Shown here: piece after piece, positions 22,250 through 33,268 of the stretch
Position numbering within the stretch: the first letter of the stretch is position 1
Layout of the letters: the number at the start of each line of letters is the position of its first letter
Assembly: GCA_026545765.1 (NCBI GenBank)
Contig: CM048841.1
Span: 71,856,217-71,920,216 of the forward strand
Source of the DNA: Plantago major
Taxonomy: Eukaryota; Streptophyta; Magnoliopsida; Lamiales; Plantaginaceae
DNA: 64,000 nt
Reading direction: 5' to 3'
The notes under the pieces: model-generated
What the model saw: the letters and a program-made list of their open reading frames with translations, nothing else
What the model was told of the DNA's origin: nothing
Databases searched by the model: none
Program-made: the position numbers and the translations under genes

Positions 22250-22615
22250 TCAATCTGCCAGTAGCCATAAAAGAGTTAACAGGAAGATTCTCTTGGCTTT
22301 CTTACCAGCACTAACTAGAGCTTTTGGCCATGCCAATTTTCGAGAGAGCTTGTAATAGCAGTTAACAAGATCTAGATCTAGTAGACTACATTTGGTCTTG
22401 CCAGTAGATTGTGCATAAAATCGTCTCTTAGCAATCCGAAACGCTTGTTTACCTGCAGAATCATTCCATTCCATTATATTTGAATAATGCTGCACGTTCC
22501 TTTTAGCTTCCAGAAATCTTTCCCATTCGAAAGAACCGATCTTGTAGCAGAATTCCTTTTCCCAACATGGTATATAAGTGTCTTGCAAAAGAACATAGTC
22601 TTGTCCTTTCGCCAT
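22250..22615 (-). CDS. Small conserved plant protein of unknown function
   Basis: Intronless minus-strand frame of 121 residues with a genuine ATG at 22615. It begins MAKGQDYVLLQDTYIPCWEK and contains WEKEFCYKIGSFEWERFLEAK, then WNDSAGKQAFRIAKRRFYAQ. The pattern WEK/E-FC-x-x-G-x-x-W-x-x-F-L-E-A-K followed by W-x-D-S-A-x-K-x-A-F-x-x-A-K is familiar to me from uncharacterised plant proteins, and I know no function. The C terminus turns hydrophobic and basic (KKAKRIFLLTLLWLLAD), which is odd and may reflect a decayed tail. It lies 97 bp outside the MULE. A TATA-like box lies about 140 bp upstream. Residual uncertainty: a truncated duplicate. Confidence 0.55.
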   Translation of the reverse strand: MAKGQDYVLLQDTYIPCWEKEFCYKIGSFEWERFLEAKRNVQHYSNIMEWNDSAGKQAFRIAKRRFYAQSTGKTKCSLLDLDLVNCYYKLSRKLAWPKALVSAGKKAKRIFLLTLLWLLAD

Positions 22616-22750
22616 TAGAACTACTAGTTTGTTTGTAATGGAATCAGAAGTGAGAAGGAAGAGACAAAGTTAGAGTGATTGAGCAAGAAAGAAACAGAGG
22701 AAATATTTGGAGAAATTAATGAGCTTGTTAAAAGAAAGAAAGAAGGCTCT

Positions 22751-22760
22751 AGATTTTATA
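22751..22760 (-). promoter_or_regulatory. TATA-like box upstream of the small gene
   Basis: The minus strand reads CTATAAAATC about 140 bp upstream of the ATG at 22615, a plausible position for a plant promoter with a short 5' UTR. Confidence 0.4.
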
Positions 22761-22899
22761 GTGTACGTTAGGCAATACGTGTCAAGGAAAGTTCCGTGTT
22801 CATTAATTGGCGTGTACTATTTGTCTAGATCTACAAAAATATGGAAATTTTACTTCTGCCTTCGCCGGTGTTACGCATCAGTATTATGGTAAATGCGCC

Positions 22900-24480
22900 T
22901 TTTTACCTAATTTTTTTGTAACTTGTAAGTAGTAGCTATTCGATGGGCTGGCAATGGTGGTTATATTAGGGGTGGAATGGCTATATTATTATTAGGCCTG
23001 GACGCGGACATGTTTACCAAAATTTTATATTGTTGGCGGGTGAGTTCTTTTTTCCTAATCTTAACAGATCGGTTATTATATAAGATGGGTGTGGCGGACA
23101 AGTTGGCGTGTTTTACTGCTAAAATAATTAACGTGTTATAAAAGTTAAAAATTGATAAAGACATCTATATATATACGAAAGTAAGTTCATTACACAAGTA
23201 ATGATTGTCGTGTGTTAAATATTGAACTTTGAATTTGTTAAGTGAAGAATCGGGGATTCACGACACTGTGAACTTCCACAAGACTATGGTACCCAAATAA
23301 AAAATGATGATATTCGATTAACGACAAATATATTGCACATGTATAAAACTACGTATGAGAATTTGAAATTAAATCGCCCTAAGCGACTTGTCGGCTAAAA
23401 AAAAGTTTCAAATGTGACAGTTACTACTTAAAAAGTTAACCGACATGTGTGCCTATACAGCGAACGGCTTGGCGGTGAGCTAGGGATAATTTTTTGGTAC
23501 ACTCGGAGGCAATACATACTTAAAAACCATGTCATCGCCCACCCCTTTTTTCAAAGTAGTATTATATAATAATAATTCACAAAGTTTCACTAAGTTTGTA
23601 ATTCAATTTAAATCTCACCCGTTAATCTTACTTATTCAATTTGAACCTGGTACGTACATGTGTCACAGTATAAGTAGAAGGTGCAGGGTTCGAATTCCAT
23701 AGGCGTAAGTTTCTCTCATTTATTTATTATTTTTGAATGTTTTCTCTTTTTTCAATCATAGATTCTTTTTTTATATAAAAAACCTTAATACACGTAGTGT
23801 GTTACGTAAATGCTAGTATTTTAATATAATGTTACAAATAAAATGATTCATAATATTTTAAACTGTGGATGGAGGAAATATTTCACTCACTTTTACCGTT
23901 TTACGGTGAACGGTCATCGGATACTTCGAATTATCAATTAAGCATAGAATATAAAAGAATAGCATATCATTTTTCTGCAAGCATCTCATACACTCAACTA
24001 ATTTATATTAATATGATTTGAAATTATATGACTCGATAATATATAATTTGAGAATTTTAGTGTGGTTTCAACAATTTACAATTTATTATTTTTTATGTGA
24101 AGAAGAAGAAGAATGGGAACTGAAAATTGATTTGAAAACCTTTACTCGTTTTTTTATTGTCCTTTTGTGTTTTATTTTCGTGAAAAAATCGTGCAAAACA
24201 TATCTAAGGTTCTGTTATTGCCAAGTGGCGTGGAGACTTGAGACGTGAGTACAAATTTTGCCACATCGAGTGATTGTTTCTTGTATGATTTTCGCCAGAG
24301 AGATTTTGGCGGTTCTTGGGAGTCAATTTGAGTAGAGAAACTAATAGTAACCCGTGGCAAAACAGGCTTTACTTGTTTTATTTAATATATTAAATAACAT
24401 AGCATCCAAAGATGATTAAATGCTCAATACATCAAACAATTGGAAAGACAGTACAAAGTAAATGTAGAGTACTTCGATGG
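22900..24480. other. Intergenic, no gene recognised
   Basis: AT-rich sequence with only short unsupported frames. A perfect RNA polymerase III box-B-like string (GGTTCGAATTCC) lies at about 23687-23698 with no good box A at the right spacing, possibly a tRNA-derived relic. Confidence 0.5.
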
Positions 24481-24503
24481 TTGTATGAATATTCATCAAC
24501 TAC

Positions 24504-24655
24504 CAACGGTTGTTGTTTCAGTGGTAAATCTTGAGTTAACAAAGTGCCTCGAGTTGAGCGTTGTGGGTGTAAAAGCTCCACTGGAAAGAGCCGCCTCAAA
24601 AGGCGATCTTCATTTGGATTAATCGCGTATAGCGGATATCGGTAGAAATCAAAAA

Positions 24656-24663
<8 letters not shown>
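24504..24663 (+). mobile_element. tRNA-type SINE, diverged copy
   Basis: Matches the SINE at 32961-33145 in order: ACGGTTGTTG, CAGTGGTAA (box A), CTCGAGTTGAG (box B region), GTGTAAAA, AGAGCCGCC-CAAAAGG, GGATTAATCGCGTATAGCGGATA, then a poly(A) tail of about 13 A. The tail runs into a TA microsatellite, a common sequel to SINE tails. Confidence 0.75.
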
Positions 24664-24743
<80 letters not shown>

Positions 24744-24757
24744 ATATATATATATTA
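24664..24757. repeat. (TA)n microsatellite
   Basis: Roughly 90 bp of TA dinucleotides with two short interruptions (AAAATA, TTTTA), directly after the SINE poly(A). Confidence 0.95.
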
Positions 24758-24772
24758 GAAGGCTAGTCGCAT

Positions 24773-24814
24773 GCAGTTGATGAATATATATATATATATA
24801 TATTCATCAACTGC
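24773..24814. repeat. Perfect 42-bp palindrome, candidate Helitron end
   Basis: The arm GCAGTTGATGAATATA pairs exactly with its inverse TATATTCATCAACTGC across an AT core. On the minus strand it is followed after six bases by CTAG (24763-24766), the layout of a Helitron 3' end, and the minus-strand Helitron coding region ends 95 bp away. Against this, the base after CTAG is C rather than T, and AT-rich palindromes can arise from TA slippage. Confidence 0.5.
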
Positions 24815-24908
24815 AAAATAATAATTTTAAAATGTAATTAATATGGGAAATTAAACACTTGTATATTAATAATATAATTAAAAGGTTTATTAATATAAAA
24901 ATGCTTAC

Positions 24909-26885
24909 CTCATAGATTTCTAAACACTTCTTTGTAAACGACATTGGTCGCCGTGTCAGTTGGTCTGCCTTTCTCATCCAATGCTGGAACCTTGAGCCCT
25001 TTCTTGCTAGTGACTCTTGAAAATGCCATATCAAGCTTACCATGACTTAAAACGGATTTTGGGAGGTATAGTCCAACATGAAATAGTGATTGTCCATGGC
25101 TCTTGTTGATAGTCATCACATAGCAAACTAAATTGATATAGGAAATTGCCTCCGCTGGAATTTAATAGGAAACTTGGTAGTATTAGAAGGCTAGAGTACC
25201 ATCTGAGGTATGAAGACTTTAACCCAACATTCTTTCCATGTATAGTCTTCGCCTCAATCACATGTTTGCCAATTGATGTAACAATCAACCTAGTTCTATT
25301 ACATAGCTCGTCAGACTGGTCAATGTTCCAAAGAAGCATAATAGGATAATCAACCTTCAGTCTAATGATATGATTTGGTATTCAGAAATCTTAATAGTGT
25401 ATAGGAACTCGACGGAATAGACACCTTCTATATTGACGATATCGTCTTCGTCAGGACATATGCTACCCGAGCTCATGAACTCAACGACATCGTAAAACTG
25501 ATTGATATAATCATTGACCTCCTGGACTATCTCATTAGTCGGTGCAAGAATAGCCCTATCCTAGAAATATCGATGGTCACCAACATGTTCTAATATGCTC
25601 GGATATGTACTATCAACTATTATAGCAATTGGGTTATCAGTAGAACGATCAAAATATCATTGCAATTTGATTTCTACCTCAACAACATTATCACTACCAA
25701 CTTTCTCATCCCCAACTTTCAACAACCCATTAGCAAACTCCCTCATGCTCTCAATCTCAGTAGGAGAGTCGCCAGACAACATTTAAATAACATAAAATCA
25801 ACATAATATATAATCATATCAAACAGTATATTATTTTAAAATATAGAATACATATTAAAAAATAATAATTAATGTAAAATATTAGTTAAAATACCTGCAT
25901 GCGCATGTTCTTTGTAAGCTCCAAAGCACGGCATGAACGCCAGAGCTTCTTAGATGAGCAAAGAGAGGCATGGACAATATCCTGCCTAATGCACTTTGGT
26001 ATGACGGACAAGATATGTCTGACATCCCCCAAAAAAAAAACGACTACCAACCCACCAAACGCCATGCTCGATTTCCGTCCATGAGTACCTCTCATTATAT
26101 CCCTCATACTGCGATCAAGAGCCTCAAAGCAAAACCTATTAGTCATAGGTGCTTCATCACAAATGATTAGCTTTGTATTCTCCATAAGTCATGTTAAATC
26201 GTTGTCGGGGGTTATCCTACTGCACGTAGTGTGCAATACGGCCCCCAGGCAGGAGTAGAGAAGCTATACCACTCGATGCAACATGTAGAACAATATCACG
26301 CAAAGCAGAACATAGTGTATTCCACAAAAATGTCTTTCATGTGCCACCGTAACCGTAGAGAAAGAAGACTTCACCCATGCCAGAATCGACTGCATCCACA
26401 ATAGTGTGGTATACATTCCTTTGTTCATCAGTGAGACATGAATACAAACGAATGTGCTGCTCATTCATCTCATCAACATCATACGCCATTTCTTCAATAA
26501 TCAAATTATTCATACCGTTCTCTATGATCACATTGTTGGGCTTGGGCATATCTTCAATCTGACTCAAGCTAAATCCATTCTCATAAAGGAATTCTTCTAT
26601 CTCAGCAAGAGTAAAATTCCTCACTTGTTCTTCATTTAGCTCCAGGCCTACATAAGATTATTGAGAATGAGTATTTAAAATTACAATAAATAGTAAATGT
26701 ACTTTATTATAAGATGCCGTGAAAAAATTATAAGACATTGAAAAGTATACATGGATTATTCAATTTGCTTTGCATGATGTACTGTATATCGTCGGATAAA
26801 TACTCACATGGATATTTGATGTGCACTTTAGGATTTGAAAACGTTGTAGTACCTATAATCCTCAATTACAATCAAAGATTAAATT
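24909..26885 (-). pseudogene. Helitron PIF1-type helicase half (broken)
   Basis: From high to low coordinate: LNEEQVRNFTLAEIEEFLYE, LTDEQRNVYHTIVDAV, then the Walker A motif GYGGT-(stop)-KT, where the glycine codon GGA is TGA at 26337-26339. The frame continues as [20 protein letters not shown]. Walker B is IICDEAPM (26170). The FGGLVVVFFLGD segment, then LAPTNEIVQEVNDYINQF, LLWNIDQSDELCNRTRLIV, and the C-terminal MTINKSHGQSLFHVGLYLP and VTSKKGLKVPALDE follow, with the stop TGA at 24909-24911. It would drive strand unwinding in rolling-circle transposition, but the Walker A nonsense change alone inactivates it. Confidence 0.88.
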
Positions 26886-28085
26886 TATATTAGTCGGAAG
26901 CTCTCAAACTACAGCAATAGCAGTAAGTTAACTCGGGATATCATTCTCCACGGACACTTAGCATAGGAACAAGCAAATAACGTTTGTAAATTGTGTGCAG
27001 AAACGTAAATAGATTGACCACAGACAGAATAATTAAATCGCAGTAAACCCTAATTTGAAAAGATGTAATCAATGGTGGAAAGGTGTAAAGGATCCCTGAC
27101 CTCCCTCTGCTATGCTACTCCTAACTTCCTAGCTAAAATCCTACGCGATTACCTCTAACGACAGTAGGGCATAATACTACTGTGCTAAGGCACAGTCGAC
27201 ACGAGTACCCCTACTCAGTTCAATGAAACTAATGTGTCACTCAGCTGTACATCACACCACGAAGGATGTAACGATTTACGTCTAATAACTATTCCATTAA
27301 AATATATCACGGTATATAAAGAAGTAGCAAAAGCAGAGTTACGGCGGTTCGCCTATACAAGAGAAAGTTAGCTACTCATATCTAAAGACAGAAATCAAAA
27401 ACTAAGAAGAAAAGAAAGAAGAAGAAGCTTAGTCTCTGTGTATTTGTGCTGCTTCTAGGGTTTCCTCCTTCTGGGTGCCTGACGGCCAACGGTTTTGGGT
27501 TTTCACTTCCCCGAGGACTGGTTCTCTCTCAAGAGAGTTGCTTTGTGAGCAGTGTAGAATTATGAGACCCCTGGGGTCTTATTTATAGTTGAAATTTCAC
27601 CTCTGGCCACAATTGATCAATAAGGAAGGTTTAGGAAGGCGGGCCTTAGCCTGACAGGCCAGGAAAAAGCCTGGAGAAAGTTAGAGGCATGATTGCGGTC
27701 ACCTGGTGACCGCAGAGACCCCTTCTGCGGTCCCCTGGTGGCCGCCAAGTTCGATTCCTGCAGATTCGAATCTATTTTCTTCGTTCTTCGATTTCGGGCT
27801 TCGTAACTTCGTTTTCTCGAAAAGTGGTCTTCTACAAAGTTGTTGCATCTTCAATTATCTTCACATTGGTTGGTCGCATGACATGTTTTGACTCCTCGAA
27901 CTCCGTGCAATGGTCAATTCGGCGTATTCGCTTAACTTTCTCGATTTCGCACAATTATGCCGTTTTCGTGCCTGAAATCGTGCAATTCCTAAAAAAATGC
28001 GATCATGACCTACAAAATACACACGAAGTTGGTAATTGACCATAAAGCGATACAAATATTGAATCTAAGGTAAAAGACGAGGGTC
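26886..28085 (-). mobile_element. LTR-retrotransposon-derived insertion inside Helitron 1
   Basis: Helitron similarity stops near 26885 and resumes near 28090. The intervening 1.2 kb reads on the minus strand like an LTR with leader: GC-rich repeats (GGTCACC-AGGTGACC type near 27690-27750), a TATA box (CTATAAATA at 27580-27588), a polypyrimidine-rich leader, and a segment ending GGAGAATGATATCCCGAGTT near 26950. I could not define TG...CA ends or a target duplication. The long reading frames here are short and unsupported. Confidence 0.4.
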
Positions 28086-28864
28086 TAAAAGCATGCTATA
28101 TCGCACATTTCATTGTCACATCAATATTCCCAAACATGTGTGATTTGGACATGCTATCATACTCAATAAGGATGGAGAATAAATTTCTTAAGAAACGTCT
28201 GAAAACCCAAAAGTTAGCCTCCTTTATAGTATGTATATATTCTTTGTCATCGTCAAGCAAACCTAAAGAGTAGCATGCATCGCAGTAAGTTTGGTGAACA
28301 ACACCATTCCCTGTCCGCAATCCTCATAGCAAGTGGCACCCATAATGTGATTCAACATTATCCTCATGTAATATATATAGGGACCAGACTTAATTGGGAC
28401 ATGGAAAATACTTCTAACTTTGTTGTTGAACTGCTTCCTGTCCCTCCACAATTTTCCTCTAGGATCCCACATGTAATGTCTAGGGAACTCAACATATAGA
28501 TACTTACGTGCATTAGGATGATTTTTGTTGAATTCCATCCATTGAAGGAACTTTGTATGTGCAACGGTATATTTCTCCAATAAGTTTGTAATCAAATCAC
28601 CATCCTTGAATGTGACAGACTGTTCACCCTCCAAATGAAACGATAAACGCTCAACATGTGGATCTCTGTAGTGATTATCATATCCCATAATACGCCACAC
28701 AACCTCACATGCAGATATATACCGACAATCAATATAATCCTTCACCTCATTCTCCACGGTTATTTTTGCACCTATCATATCAACCCCCTTGTTGGCGTAC
28801 TTGACCAGATATTTGAAACAAACATTAAATATGTATGTAGGTGTTATCAATGAGGTTTTAATTA

Positions 28865-30025
28865 GAGAAAATTACATATGGTACCCCTTAAATTGACCCC
28901 CTAAACAGATTGGTCCCTTGTATTCGAACAATAACAAATACCCCCCTAAAGTTGACCAAAATCAAAATGCATTCTCTCTCTTTGCCATGGTGGAAATTTT
29001 TTAACTTAAACAATAAAGTAAAGCAAAAATGAAATTAAATTGATTATTCATTTTCTTATCTATTTTCTTTTTTTATCTCAAATTGATTATCACTGTTCAT
29101 CTTCTTCCTCCTTAAAGCTGATCATGTTTTTCTTTCTTATTCTCTTCTCTTTACTTTTTCCCTTCTTCTTCATTAGAAAAAATCTCCACCTTCTCGGAAT
29201 CATATTCATTGCAAAGATCCGACCACCACAAACTAAAAGAGGCTCCAATTCCGATTTGCAAAGATCCGGACCACCCAAATCGGAGCTGTGTAACAGCCCC
29301 GATTGGGGGCTGTTCACAGCCCCAAACCGGAGCTGCTGTAGCTCCATATCGGAGCTATACACAGCTCCGGTTTGGAGCTGTGGACAATTCGAAGTCGGAG
29401 CTCTGCAAAGCTCCGACATGGAGCTTTAATAGCTCCGATTTGGAGGTTTTAATGTGGATATGTTAAGTTTTGATTTGTGTTTGCGTTCATTTATAGTTTC
29501 AGGGATTCAATTTAAAGTTTTCGGAACTTGAAACCCTTACAATTGAGAATTTAACAAACCCAATTGCAAATTTTAAAAAGTTGTAGGGACTGAATTGAAC
29601 TTTTAATTTTATTTGGATAATAGCTAGTTGGGCCAAATAGTTTATGGTAATTCAATTGACCCCCAACTCGCTAACCAATTACATTCAGGTCCCTACATTT
29701 GTTTCACTTAATTACAGACGGGTCCAATGTCTGTTGGAGCCTAAATAAAAGAAGAAAAAGAAAAGCAAAAAGAAAAGAAAATAAAGAAATAGAATAAAAG
29801 AAATTCAAAAATCAAAATATGGAATGGCATTTTTATTATTAAGAGCAACTTTAGCCGACACATCAGCAAAAAGCAATTCCATGTCATCACGAAGTTTGAC
29901 TTTTGGACCTATCTGTATTATCGGAAATTGCTCAGTTCAATTTTTGGATGTAACTGTTATTGTTCGAATAGAAGGGGTGAATCTGTTATTGGACCTAATT
30001 TAAGGGTACCATCCGAAATTTTCCC
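28865..30025. mobile_element. MULE-like non-autonomous element inside Helitron 1
   Basis: The left end is GAGAAAATTACATATGGTACC followed by CCTTAAATTGACC. The right end in reverse complement is GGGAAAATTTCGGATGGTACC then CTTAAATTAGG. A perfect 9-bp target duplication TTTTAATTA flanks it (28856-28864 and 30026-30034). The termini are shared with 11512-12531. The interior carries AGCTCCGATTTGGAGCT palindromes at 29240-29450. No transposase. Confidence 0.9.
29240..29450. repeat. Cluster of AGCTCCG/CGGAGCT palindromes
   Basis: At least eight alternating copies of CGGAGCT and AGCTCCG, with variants such as ACAGCCCC-GATT-GGGGGCTGT and CAGCTCCGGTTTGGAGCTG, create overlapping hairpins. The open frames on both strands here arise from the repeat and are not genes. 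Confidence 0.85.
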
Positions 30026-31752
30026 TTTTAATTATTCTCAATAGTGGCACCAATGTCACGCCTCCTATAAAACAAATCATCATCGAGTGCTCTAGGACAT
30101 CCGGCAAAAGAAGGTGGCAAAACAAATCGTTTTCCAACGTTTCCAGTTTGATTGGCGGGATGCATATCACCTGTACGAATAGTATCATCTAGTGCTCTAT
30201 AATTATTAGACCTCAACAATGGTTGGTTCCTCATTACAAAAGCAAGCCTCTGTGCTTCCATCATCATATATCAACATGCAATAAACAACTGGAACAACTT
30301 TCTACTTCGCAGTATGGCTTGACCTCACAAATATGATCAAAGATCCTAAATGCCAAAAACTCCTTAATTGTGAGCATATATCTGGCTCCTTTGGACTTAC
30401 CAGAGTGCTGAAAATCTGTATGGTATCCGTCTTCACCAAATGGAAAAAGTAAAGGGTACCGCATTTGAAGGTAACTTGGATGCAATTCTGAAATTCGTTT
30501 AAAGTCACCATTTTTACGCTCCAAGACAATATCACGGAGATCCATATCATACTCATCATCTCCTGCGTATTTATATAAGAAAATATTATGACAAATAGAA
30601 AATTAACGATGAAATATACTCGATTTTGTATGGAATTTGATATTAAAACATACCAACAACTAATGCGGCAACTTCAGAACATGTTGGTAAATTATACATG
30701 CGCCCATCACGTGACCTCCTTCCCATGAGACATAACTTAACATCCATATCAGCGCTTTCCTTGAAACGTTCAATAGCCATCCGGAATTTTTTATCAATTG
30801 AATTTTCGGCATCTATCATATTCTTCAGATCATCTACTATAGATGGATCAATCGAAACATGAATATTTGATCAGTAAAATAAAATAAAGTTTAAATTAGA
30901 TTGTAAACAATTTTCAAAACTACCACATATAAAACTTTAAGACAAAAATAACAAAAATAGTTGAAAATAGTATAAATAAATAAAGAATTAATACCAGACA
31001 ACACCAATCCTGTCTTGAGTTTCATCCTCTGCACAATACATATAGAGCAGTAAATTTTTTGGAGATTCACCTTCACCTGGCAACATACTGCCTAGTCCAT
31101 GATAGTTATTTCCACCAAGCCTATATGAGTACGAACCATGTCCATCGTTGACTCGATTAACTTGTTCTCAAGTAAAAGAGTACATCATTATATAAGCATG
31201 TATGTCCTCAATATAATTTCGACTCTTAATATGCCTATTTTGCAGGAGATCATTGAGCAGTCGTGGAGGTTGTTTAATTGAGGAGGGGTGGTTGTATTTT
31301 TCCAAAGGCTACAACACAATCCAAATTCTGGACTACTCAAGGGTGTACTTTTTATCCTCTCATCAAACCACATAAGTGCACCACAAAATCCACACGCATA
31401 ACTTGGATCGCCCATATCCTGGTAAGCAGTTCATAAAAAAATATAAATGTCGATTAATTTATGATGGGGTAATATATTTAGTGTAATTGGAAAGGACTGA
31501 GATTAAAGAATTACTTACTACTGAGATGTTATTATTCCTCCGAGCAATCATGTCCCTTTTTCCATGACTTTTTCTAATAGCTATCCTTCGTGCCTCCTTT
31601 AGTTTCTCAATGGGTGATTCCTCTTCATTAATATCTCTATGGATATTAAGATAATATTTATCTAGTAACTGCTCTATACACTTTTCCGCGAGAGGCATGC
31701 ATTCTTTCATGGACGAAGGTACATTTATTCCTACAATAAGGAAAATTTTATA

Positions 31753-31971
31753 CTCCATCCGTCCCGAATTCAACTTCCCGCATTCCATTTTGGGACGTTT
31801 CAATTTCAACTTCTCATGCATTTAATGGAAAACCTCTCTTCTACTTTATTCATTATATCTCCGACTTTCTTCAATATATTTCTTACTTTATTACCATCTC
31901 TCCTACTTTATTTATTTTTTCTTAAAACTTGTGTCTGAACCCGCGGGTAATTGAATCTGGGACGGAGGGAG
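31753..31971. mobile_element. Stowaway MITE, complete
   Basis: Starts CTCCATCCGTCCCGAATTCA and ends in the inverted TGAATCTGGGACGGAGGGAG. TA lies immediately on both sides (31751-31752, 31972-31973). Inserted at the 5' side of Helitron 1, producing a chimeric open frame that should be ignored. Confidence 0.9.
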
Positions 31972-31999
31972 TATAAGGTAAATAATGATTTGTTGAAGT

Positions 32000-32602
32000 T
32001 TAACTAATTAATCCTGGGCAACGGGGAGACTAGATGGGAACAGCAAGTGGGGATGCATATAATGAGGTGGATACAGAGGTGGAGTCGATTCCTGGACATG
32101 GGGCGGCACCTATTATTTTGCCGGAGGAAGGATTGGTTCGTATTAATGTGGATGCGGCATTTTCTAAATATGGTTTACATGTAGGTATTGGTTTTGGAGT
32201 GTGGATGCATGATGGATTGTTTGTTCGGCGGAAGGAAGTTGTGGATCATCCCTTGGCTCCACAAAGTGCAGAAACTTATGCCATCCGGGCAGCAGTTCAT
32301 TGGGCGGTCTTGCAAGGGTGGGATCGAATCCAGATGTTTACGGATTACCTTTCGATAGTTAATTCCTTTAATAGCTTTAGACTTTGATTTCTCCATTGTT
32401 GGACCTATTCTGACAGACATTAAGATGTTAGCTAGTTCTTTCACGTTTTTTAGTTAATTTAGAATTTGTGCCGCGTGGTGAAAACTTGCTAGCCCATAAA
32501 CTAGCTCGTCGTGCGGTTCGGTAGAGAGTCTTTCTTGATTCTTGTACGGTTTTTTGACTCATTTGGTGATATATATACCTACGATTTGTTGCTAAAAAAA
32601 AT
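32000..32602 (+). pseudogene. 5'-truncated LINE tail with RNase H domain
   Basis: The plus strand encodes LVRINVDAAFSKYG (first Asp of RNase H), QSAETYAIRAAVHWA (Glu), and MFTDYLSIVNSF (Asp). Then comes a frame break, then EFVPRGENLLAHKLARRAVR with a stop near 32524, and an A-rich tail at about 32592. This is the C terminus of a plant L1-type ORF2 (RVT_3-type RNase H) truncated at its 5' end, as usual for LINE insertions. It is on the opposite strand to the larger LINE at 35.8-41.3 kb. Confidence 0.82.
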
Positions 32603-32960
32603 AATAATTAAATCTCTTGATTAGTCTAAATAATTAGATGATTTACGTCTGATAATAACCCATATTTAGTTAATTTAATATTTCTAAATATTAGTAACAA
32701 TAAGTTAATCGATTGGATTGTAGACGTTTCTAATGATATCTAAAATTTGGCATGCTTGTTGCTATTAATTGGATTAAACACAAACTAAATGGGTTAATTA
32801 TCATGAATTATAAATAGTTTAATTTGAACTTTAAAATGCCACTTAGGATTTTTGCTTATATGGCATATGTCTTCTTCCATTTACATCGTCACTTTTATCA
32901 TATATAGATATCTCTACTTAAATTGTGTTTAAACATTCTAGGCTTTTTTTTTTTTTATCA

Positions 32961-33145
32961 ACGGTTGTTGGCTCAAGTGGTAAGGGATTTGAGTTCACTT
33001 AAGCAAGGTCTCGGGTTTGAGTCTTGTGGATGTAAAAAAACACCGTTGAGAGAGCCGCCCCTCAAAAAGGACCCGACAGTGCTCGGATGGATTAGTCGCA
33101 TGTAGCGGATACCCGTGAGAAATTAAAAAAAAAAAAAAAAAAAAA
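32961..33145 (+). mobile_element. tRNA-derived SINE with poly(A) tail
   Basis: Box A-like TGGCTCAAGTGGTAAGGG (about 32969-32986) and box B-like GGTCTCGGGTTTGAGTC (about 33007-33023) have tRNA-like spacing. A tRNA-unrelated body follows (AGAGCCGCCCC, CGGATGGATTAGTCGCATG, GCGGATACC), then about 21 A. TCTAG near the left side and after the tail may be part of a target duplication. A second copy lies at 24504. Confidence 0.85.
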
Positions 33146-33268
33146 TCTAGTTTTTGGAAGTAAGCCGCCCCGACACTGTTGCAAATGTTTCTAGACATGG
33201 GCGGACCTTTGGGGAACCAATAATTTGAACTTTCCTTTTATATGTAATGTTTTGAAAATTTAAGATTT

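Larger units (their letters stand above)
28096..31415 (-). pseudogene. Helitron Rep/helicase-like N-terminal half (broken)
   Basis: Segments read on the minus strand: GDPSYACGFCGALMWFDERI (31415 on; Cys-rich N terminus), YRLGGNNYHGLGSMLPGEGE (about 31110), FRMAIERFKESADMDVKLCL and RSRDGRMYNLPTCSEVAALV (30800-30665), HPSYLQMRYPLLFPFGEDG (30480), FVLPPSFAGCPRALDDDLF (30110), then after the MULE YLVKYANKGVDMIGAKITV and YVEFPRHYMWDP (28850-28430), and CDACYSLGLLDDDKEYI (28280). The central catalytic stretch with the HUH motif is not readable, so part was lost before or with the MULE insertion. Introns may separate some segments. Confidence 0.85.
24763..31752 (-). mobile_element. Helitron 1, autonomous-type relic
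   Basis: The minus strand encodes, in order, the Helitron N-terminal zinc-finger region, the Rep/helicase-like domain and a PIF1-family helicase. It is interrupted by a MULE (28865-30025), by an LTR-type insertion (about 26886-28085) and, at its 5' side, by a Stowaway (31753-31971). Many frames are broken. Helitrons transpose by rolling-circle replication and leave no target duplication, so outer limits are inferred: the 3' limit from the palindrome-CTAG at 24763, the 5' limit unknown. Confidence 0.85.

Noticed and set aside
23640..23700. tRNA gene or SINE
   Set aside because: Only a box-B-like GGTTCGAATTCC; no box A at proper distance and no cloverleaf could be drawn.
27700..27760. tRNA-like GTTCGATTCC within GC-rich tract
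   Set aside because: Surrounding sequence forms GGTCACC inverted repeats of an LTR-like block and lacks tRNA stems.
29040..29466. Open frames on both strands over 80 residues
   Set aside because: Created by alternating AGCTCCG/CGGAGCT palindromes inside a MULE-like element.
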